The notes below the pieces were generated by a model. That model saw nothing but the letters and a program-made list of their open reading frames with translations. It did not search any database and was not told where the DNA came from. The position numbers and the translations under genes were made by a program. Shown piece after piece: positions 6,986-10,412 of a stretch of DNA of 10,412 nt. Numbering within the stretch: position 1 is the first letter of the stretch; each line of letters opens with the position of its first letter. The stretch is from the NCBI GenBank assembly GCA_002353835.1, contig DEKL01000067.1, positions 8,710 through 19,121 of the forward strand, written 5' to 3'. This stretch comes from Alphaproteobacteria bacterium UBA2723 (GTDB lineage: Bacteria > Pseudomonadota > Alphaproteobacteria > RF32 > CAG-239).

Positions 6986-8038
6986 ATGAATGAAATGATG
7001 ATTTACGGTATTAGTGCTTTATTGATTTGTTTTACGGTTTTAACATTTTTGCTCAGTCGTATGCCGACAAATGTTTTTCCGGAAAATTATGAATTTAAGC
7101 TAGATCCTTTTTGGTATGTTTCTGCTGTTATGCTGGTTGGTGCGACAGCTGTTTTCTTCCTGTTTCCTGATTTGCCGGATACGGTAAAAACTTACCATTA
7201 CACCGGAATTTTGTTACCTTTTGTTTTTGCCGGAGTCATATATTTATGCTACCTTTTAGACGTTAACTGGTTGACGAACCTTTTGACATTCGGAGCGGCT
7301 TACATCATCAGCTATATGCAGCCGGATGAATTTCAACTATTTCCGGCACAACTTGCACCATGGCAGGACAAATTAGCCGTTGCCGCTATCATATTTGTTT
7401 TATCTAAAGGGTTAGGTCTGTTAAATGGTATCGGCGGGGTTGCCTCAGCGCAGTTCTGTGCGGTTATGGTAACAGCAATTATTTTAACTTATTTTGGTGC
7501 CTTACCGCAATTTCTTGCCGTTATTGCTATGACTTATTTGGGTACAATGATTGCTTTTGCATTTTTCAGCTGGCCACCGGAAAAAATCGTTATGAGTAAC
7601 GGCGCATTTGCCTCTATCGGCTTTATTATGGGGTGTTTCATGCTTGATGCCGCCAACGAATTTGCGGAAGCTCCGATGTTAATTGCCGCATCATATCTTG
7701 TTACAGAGGTTTTGATTGCGTTGTATAACCGTTTTATCTGCCACGAAAAAACAGATTCATTATACATGAATACATCTTATTATAAAACCTCTAATGAGGG
7801 CATATATGATGCCGGTGTTGCACGCGGTATCCTAAAAATTTTAGCCATAGATATTGTTTTGTCTTTAATGCAAATTGTCGCTTACGAACGCTTAGCCATA
7901 CCGGTTTTTGCGGTTGCGCTTAACCTTTGGTTCTTATCCATTTTATCTGGGGATACAAATCCCGAAGAGTTGGTATCTTTAACAAAATGGGGTAAAAAGG
8001 TTGTAAAAGGTGTCTTTTCTAAAAAGAAAAAATCCTAA
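6986..8038 (+). CDS. Multi-pass membrane protein, probable degenerate WecA/MraY-type phosphoglycosyltransferase
   Basis: This 350-residue integral membrane protein has about nine or ten hydrophobic segments and a basic tail (KKKKS). AGGAG (6974-6978) sets the start with 7 bases of spacing. Two regions recall the polyprenyl-phosphate N-acetylhexosamine-1-phosphate transferase family (WecA, MraY). LGLLNGIGGVASA (143-155) aligns by eye with the NAxNxxDGxDGLA motif, and FSWPPEKIVMSNGAFASIGF (194-213) aligns with FNxPPAxIFMGDxGSxxLGF. In both places the catalytic or metal-binding aspartates are replaced (DGxDG becomes NGIGG; GD becomes SN). The expected His-rich cytoplasmic loop near 252-270 has a single histidine. 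I infer an inactive homologue with a structural, lipid-binding or partner role. The resemblance is from memory and not aligned, so an unrelated membrane protein remains possible. The next gene follows after 14 bp. Confidence 0.8.
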   Translation: MNEMMIYGISALLICFTVLTFLLSRMPTNVFPENYEFKLDPFWYVSAVMLVGATAVFFLFPDLPDTVKTYHYTGILLPFVFAGVIYLCYLLDVNWLTNLLTFGAAYIISYMQPDEFQLFPAQLAPWQDKLAVAAIIFVLSKGLGLLNGIGGVASAQFCAVMVTAIILTYFGALPQFLAVIAMTYLGTMIAFAFFSWPPEKIVMSNGAFASIGFIMGCFMLDAANEFAEAPMLIAASYLVTEVLIALYNRFICHEKTDSLYMNTSYYKTSNEGIYDAGVARGILKILAIDIVLSLMQIVAYERLAIPVFAVALNLWFLSILSGDTNPEELVSLTKWGKKVVKGVFSKKKKS

Positions 8039-8052
8039 AGCGGGAGCGTTGT

Positions 8053-9393
8053 ATGGCAAATTTTATCAACATTTTGTTTGGAAATGATAAACAGAACAAA
8101 CGTGCTTTACCCAGAGCAGATAAGCTTAAGGTAGTTGTGGTTGAATTTGCCGAATATGGTAATTACGGTTTCGGACAAGCTCTTACAAAGTTACTGCATA
8201 AAAATCCGGCTTTAAGTGTTCGTTATTTTGATGAACCCTTTGATAAAACCTTTCTTAATTTACAAGGACGCAACTTCTTTGATATGGTTGATGCCGGCAA
8301 TATCCTTTTACAAAAATTAAATGCTGATGTTGTCATTTGGGGGTATCAGGAAAATGATGCCATCAGACTTAATTTCCAAACAGCCAACGCTTATTCGGAT
8401 TGGGAAAATATTTCCTGTTCCATCTTGGAAAGTCTTTTTGTTAAAGCAGAATATTTTGAGCGCATCAACGATTTTCCGGAAATTTTAGAAAATTTAATTA
8501 ACGGGATGATTGTTGCCTCTATCAGTGAGCAACGGCTTGATTTAAGGCTTTTAAAACAAAAACTTTTAAAAGATATTGTTCATAAATTCAGCACCGGACA
8601 GCCGAGTGATAAAGATGATATTATGTTTTCGCCATGCGTCATGAACGCTGCCGGCTTAATTTATTTGAGCTATGCGCAAAGAGATTTAACCGAAAAAACT
8701 TTTGACACCACCAAAGAATTATTTAAAAATGCGCTGACCTATAAAAATAAGATTATGCAAAACGTTCATCTCGGCTGCATCTATAAAAATATGGGGCAGC
8801 TTTACGAAACTGCGCTCAAGTTGGATTTGGGGCAATATTGGTTGTTGTTTAAAGAAGCTATTACTAATTACCGCACGGCGCAGAAGTATCTTGACCATTA
8901 TAATTGCCCGTATGATTTTGCGTTGATTTCTTTTAAGCTTTCAAAACTTTATTTTAAGTATTGGAAATTTTCCAATGACATTCAGGCATTGCGTGATGCA
9001 ATATTCTTCTTAAGAGAGGCCGAAAAAACATATACGCAGATTTCTTTCCCTGAGCTATGGTCTAAGATTGAGGGGTATTTAGGTTTTTATCTCTCTTTAT
9101 TGGGTTTATTCTCAAAAAGTGATGATATTTCCATGCTGGCAATAAAAAGCTATAAAAATAAGCAACAAGTTTATCGGAGAGAGCTTTATCCGGTTATGTG
9201 GGCAAAAATTCAGGAAAACATTGCCAATGTTTACTATAATATCGGGAAAAACAGCAATGACCAAAATGCTTTCTCAGAGGCTATTGATTACTATAAATCA
9301 GCCCTAAAAGTTTATGAAAACAAAAAAATGCCTGATGAAATTGCAATTGTTACTAACAGTATTGAAAAAGTTATGAAAGCCTGGAAAGGGTAA
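8053..9393 (+). CDS. TPR-repeat protein with an N-terminal alpha/beta domain
   Basis: This 446-residue protein has no signal peptide and is probably cytoplasmic or membrane-associated through a partner. Residues 25-150 look like a separate alpha/beta domain: a hydrophobic strand (KVVVVEFAE, 26-34), a helix (FGQALTKLL, 40-48), a strand (LSVRYFDE, 54-61), then ADVVIWGYQENDAIRLNFQT (91-110). That order recalls the N-terminal fold of TolB/FlgO-like proteins, but it is only a resemblance. From about 195 to 440 the chain is a run of helical pairs with TPR character, for example LGCIYKNMGQLYETAL (240-255), FALISFKLSKLYFKYWKF (289-306), AKIQENIANVYYNIGKN (384-400) and AFSEAIDYYKSALKVY (406-421). This is a protein-protein scaffold. 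GGGAG sits 6 bases before the ATG and the membrane-protein gene ends 14 bp upstream, so the two are likely co-expressed partners. Function unknown. Confidence 0.85.
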   Translation: MANFINILFGNDKQNKRALPRADKLKVVVVEFAEYGNYGFGQALTKLLHKNPALSVRYFDEPFDKTFLNLQGRNFFDMVDAGNILLQKLNADVVIWGYQENDAIRLNFQTANAYSDWENISCSILESLFVKAEYFERINDFPEILENLINGMIVASISEQRLDLRLLKQKLLKDIVHKFSTGQPSDKDDIMFSPCVMNAAGLIYLSYAQRDLTEKTFDTTKELFKNALTYKNKIMQNVHLGCIYKNMGQLYETALKLDLGQYWLLFKEAITNYRTAQKYLDHYNCPYDFALISFKLSKLYFKYWKFSNDIQALRDAIFFLREAEKTYTQISFPELWSKIEGYLGFYLSLLGLFSKSDDISMLAIKSYKNKQQVYRRELYPVMWAKIQENIANVYYNIGKNSNDQNAFSEAIDYYKSALKVYENKKMPDEIAIVTNSIEKVMKAWKG

Positions 9394-9398
9394 ACTCT

Positions 9399-9926
9399 TT
9401 ATTTTAACGACGTTTGTTTTAACAGCCAATTATTTGATTCTTCTTTGTTGTTTCCCTGCCATAACTTAATAAAACGGTCTTGATAGGCTTTAATTGTTTT
9501 ATCCTCTTTTTTTATCAATAAGCAATTCTCGCTGTTATTATTACTGGCGTGTCTTGTCCAATTATATGAACCGGTTATAACTCTGGCATTATCAAAAATA
9601 GCGAATTTATCATGCAAATAGGAATATTTATTATTAACTTGTACGTCCAAACCTCTATTAAACAGGGCTATAGCTTTTGAGTCTTTTCCGCTTTTCTGCG
9701 CTAAAAGCCGTATTGATATACCGTTTTTATGCGCTTTTATCAGTGCTTTAGCTATGCGTTTATGCGTGAACGAATAAATGGCTATATCTATGTTTTTTTG
9801 TGCTTGCTGTATCTCTGAAATGATTAGATTTTCACAGTCTTTTGACGGTGTAAAATATACTTCTGTTTCTGCTTTTATATTTGCAGGAATGACACACATT
9901 ATTACAATTAAGATAAATTTCTTCAT
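9399..9926 (-). CDS. Exported phospholipase D-family endonuclease (Nuc-like)
   Basis: From ATG (9924-9926) this encodes 175 residues, close to the size of the small single-HKD nucleases such as plasmid pKM101 Nuc. A signal peptide (MKKFILIVIMCVIPANIKA, cleavage about residue 19) predicts a periplasmic or secreted enzyme. The single HKD motif is HDKFAIFD (H105, K107, D112), followed by TGSYNWT (118-124) and SEN (132-134). The front half has IDIAIYSFTHKRIAKAL (46-62), typical of the family. Enzymes of this type dimerise to build the active site and cut single- and double-stranded DNA without metal. I prefer this ATG to an in-frame TTG at 9936-9938, because GAGG lies just before it and the signal peptide then starts properly. 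It ends 5 bp from the TPR gene, convergent. A structured RNA with a terminator lies directly upstream. Confidence 0.9.
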   Translation of the reverse strand: MKKFILIVIMCVIPANIKAETEVYFTPSKDCENLIISEIQQAQKNIDIAIYSFTHKRIAKALIKAHKNGISIRLLAQKSGKDSKAIALFNRGLDVQVNNKYSYLHDKFAIFDNARVITGSYNWTRHASNNNSENCLLIKKEDKTIKAYQDRFIKLWQGNNKEESNNWLLKQTSLK

Positions 9927-9936
9927 AGCCCTCAAC

Positions 9937-9964
9937 AAAAAAAGCCACCTTGATGAAAGGTAGC
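9937..9964 (-). terminator. Intrinsic terminator just ahead of the nuclease gene
   Basis: On the reverse strand an 8-bp stem (9964-9957 paired with 9951-9944, including one G-U pair) with a 5-base loop is followed at once by seven T (9943-9937). The nuclease ATG begins ten bases further on. The position is typical of an attenuator, or of the end of a small RNA placed against the next gene. Confidence 0.8.
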
Positions 9965-10127
9965 AGGAAGTTGAAAGCTATTACAGGAATAGTGTAGGTA
10001 TTTGGCAGAAACAAAGTAACCGCCTTATTAACTACCTTCCTGCCATTGCAAGAAGATAGCTTTTTACGTCTGATTTACAGACAACCTGTAGAGGCTTTCA
10101 AACCTCACATCAGTCATCAGCTAATGC
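9937..10127 (-). ncRNA. Probable structured RNA, about 190 nt; small RNA or regulatory leader of the nuclease gene
   Basis: This intergenic stretch has no credible ORF but holds several hairpins in transcription order. They are 10106-10091 (6-bp stem, TGAA loop), 10083-10067 (5 bp plus one wobble), 10061-10030 (14 bp, AATG loop), 10024-10004 (5 bp) and the terminator at 9964-9944. Every imperfect pair is a G-U wobble on the reverse strand and an A-C mismatch on the forward strand, which assigns the strand. Two 8-bp perfect complementarities compete with the long hairpin: 10063-10056 with 9981-9974, and 10043-10036 with 9970-9963. They cross, as in a pseudoknot, and the second overlaps the terminator stem. 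I checked by eye for tmRNA, 4.5S RNA, 6S RNA, RNase P, T-box and common riboswitch consensus motifs and recognised none. The unit is bounded by its own promoter and terminator and isolated from ftsK by another terminator. Confidence 0.6.
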
Positions 10128-10133
10128 AAGGGT

Positions 10134-10162
10134 AGATTAGCCGTCAAACAAACTAAAGTCAA
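10134..10162 (-). promoter_or_regulatory. Candidate promoter of the structured RNA
   Basis: On the reverse strand TTGACT (10157-10162, five of six) is followed after exactly 17 bp by TAATCT (10134-10139, three of six). A second TTTGAC lies inside the spacer. Transcription would start near 10127. The strong -35 with weak -10 is acceptable for alphaproteobacterial promoters. ftsK readthrough is unlikely to supply this RNA because a terminator lies between them. Confidence 0.45.
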
Positions 10163-10181
10163 ATAAAAATTATTTTAGCAC

Positions 10182-10207
10182 AAAAAACCGCCTTTGCGGC
10201 GGCTTTT
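10182..10207. terminator. Terminator of ftsK, usable from both sides
   Basis: A 5-bp all-GC stem (CCGCC 10188-10192, GGCGG 10198-10202) encloses a 5-base loop. On the reverse strand it is followed by six T (10187-10182), and it lies 22 bases past the ftsK stop codon. On the forward strand it is followed by CTTTTC, a weaker tract. Confidence 0.8.
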
Positions 10208-10224
10208 CTTTTTATTGGGAAAAG

Positions 10225-10412
10225 TTAAATCACTTCTCTTCTGCCGACATGATCTGCCGGAGTAACAACGCCTTCAGCTTCCATGCGTTCAATAATAGTG
10301 GCAGCCTTGTTATAGCCAATGCCTAAACGACGTTGAATATAACTGGTGGATGCCTTTTTATCATTACGAACGATTTGAACAGCCTGTTCATATAGGTCAT
10401 CATTGCTGTTAC
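10225..10412 (-). CDS. ftsK: DNA translocase FtsK, C-terminal end (partial at right edge)
   Basis: The last 61 codons plus TAA (10225-10227) are inside the window; the start lies beyond the right edge. The fragment is the FtsK gamma domain, a winged helix that reads the KOPS sequences orienting the translocase along the chromosome and that contacts XerD. Family-typical elements are DDLYEQAVQIV, ASTSYIQRRLGIGYNKAA, IIERMEAEGVV and the terminal HVGRREV. FtsK is a divisome-anchored hexameric DNA pump for chromosome dimer resolution. The reading frame is intact to the window edge. Confidence 0.96.
   Translation of the reverse strand, partial: NSNDDLYEQAVQIVRNDKKASTSYIQRRLGIGYNKAATIIERMEAEGVVTPADHVGRREVI

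Noticed and set aside
9936..9938. TTG start for the nuclease, giving 179 residues
   Set aside because: The internal ATG at 9924-9926 has GAGG just upstream and starts the signal peptide with MKK, while the TTG overlaps the end of the terminator T-run.
9832..10014. Reverse-strand ORF of 60 codons overlapping the nuclease start
   Set aside because: It runs through the terminator and hairpins of the structured RNA in another frame, has no ribosome binding site and no recognisable composition.
9937..10127. Structured RNA as tmRNA or 4.5S RNA
   Set aside because: No tag reading frame ending in ALAA-like residues and no tRNA-like acceptor. The GGCAGGAAGG stretch only superficially resembles the 4.5S GGAAGG loop, because here it is an arm of a long perfect hairpin.

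Overview
The window reads as chromosomal DNA of a low-GC Gram-negative bacterium. The evidence is a TolC-type outer-membrane channel with its MacA/MacB partners, RsmB, and an FtsK C-terminus of the usual gamma-domain type. AT-rich composition and FtsK/RsmB of proteobacterial style suggest an Alphaproteobacteria-like gut or host-associated lineage, but this is an inference. No tRNA, rRNA, CRISPR array, transposase, integrase or phage structural gene is visible.

Layout, left to right. (1) Positions 1-560: a strong bidirectional hairpin terminator, a small reverse-strand gene of unknown function (107-385) that looks richer in G+C than its surroundings, and a 17-bp direct repeat (36-52 and 474-490) on either side of it. 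(2) 561-1160: a forward gene of unknown function. (3) 1165-5580: a tightly overlapping reverse-strand operon, in transcription order tolC-like, macA-like, ABC ATPase, MacB/FtsX-like permease. Together these make a complete MacAB-TolC type tripartite exporter with MacB split into two proteins. (4) 5684-9393: a forward run of rsmB (16S rRNA m5C967 methyltransferase), a multi-pass membrane protein that looks like a degenerate WecA/MraY-type phosphoglycosyltransferase, and a TPR protein. (5) 9399-9926: a reverse-strand exported phospholipase-D-type nuclease. (6) 9937-10162: a probable structured RNA on the reverse strand with its own promoter and an intrinsic terminator that ends only ten bases before the nuclease start codon. 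(7) 10182-10412: the ftsK terminator and the last 61 codons of ftsK, running in from the right edge.

The exporter genes should act as one unit spanning inner membrane, periplasm and outer membrane. The membrane protein and TPR protein are 14 bp apart and are probably co-translated. The least explained part is the RNA at 9937-10127. It can form a 14-bp hairpin or, mutually exclusively, two crossing 8-bp helices, one of which reaches into the terminator stem. That is the architecture expected of a transcriptional switch on the nuclease gene or of a free-standing small RNA. All structures and promoters here were read by eye, without folding software or database searches.
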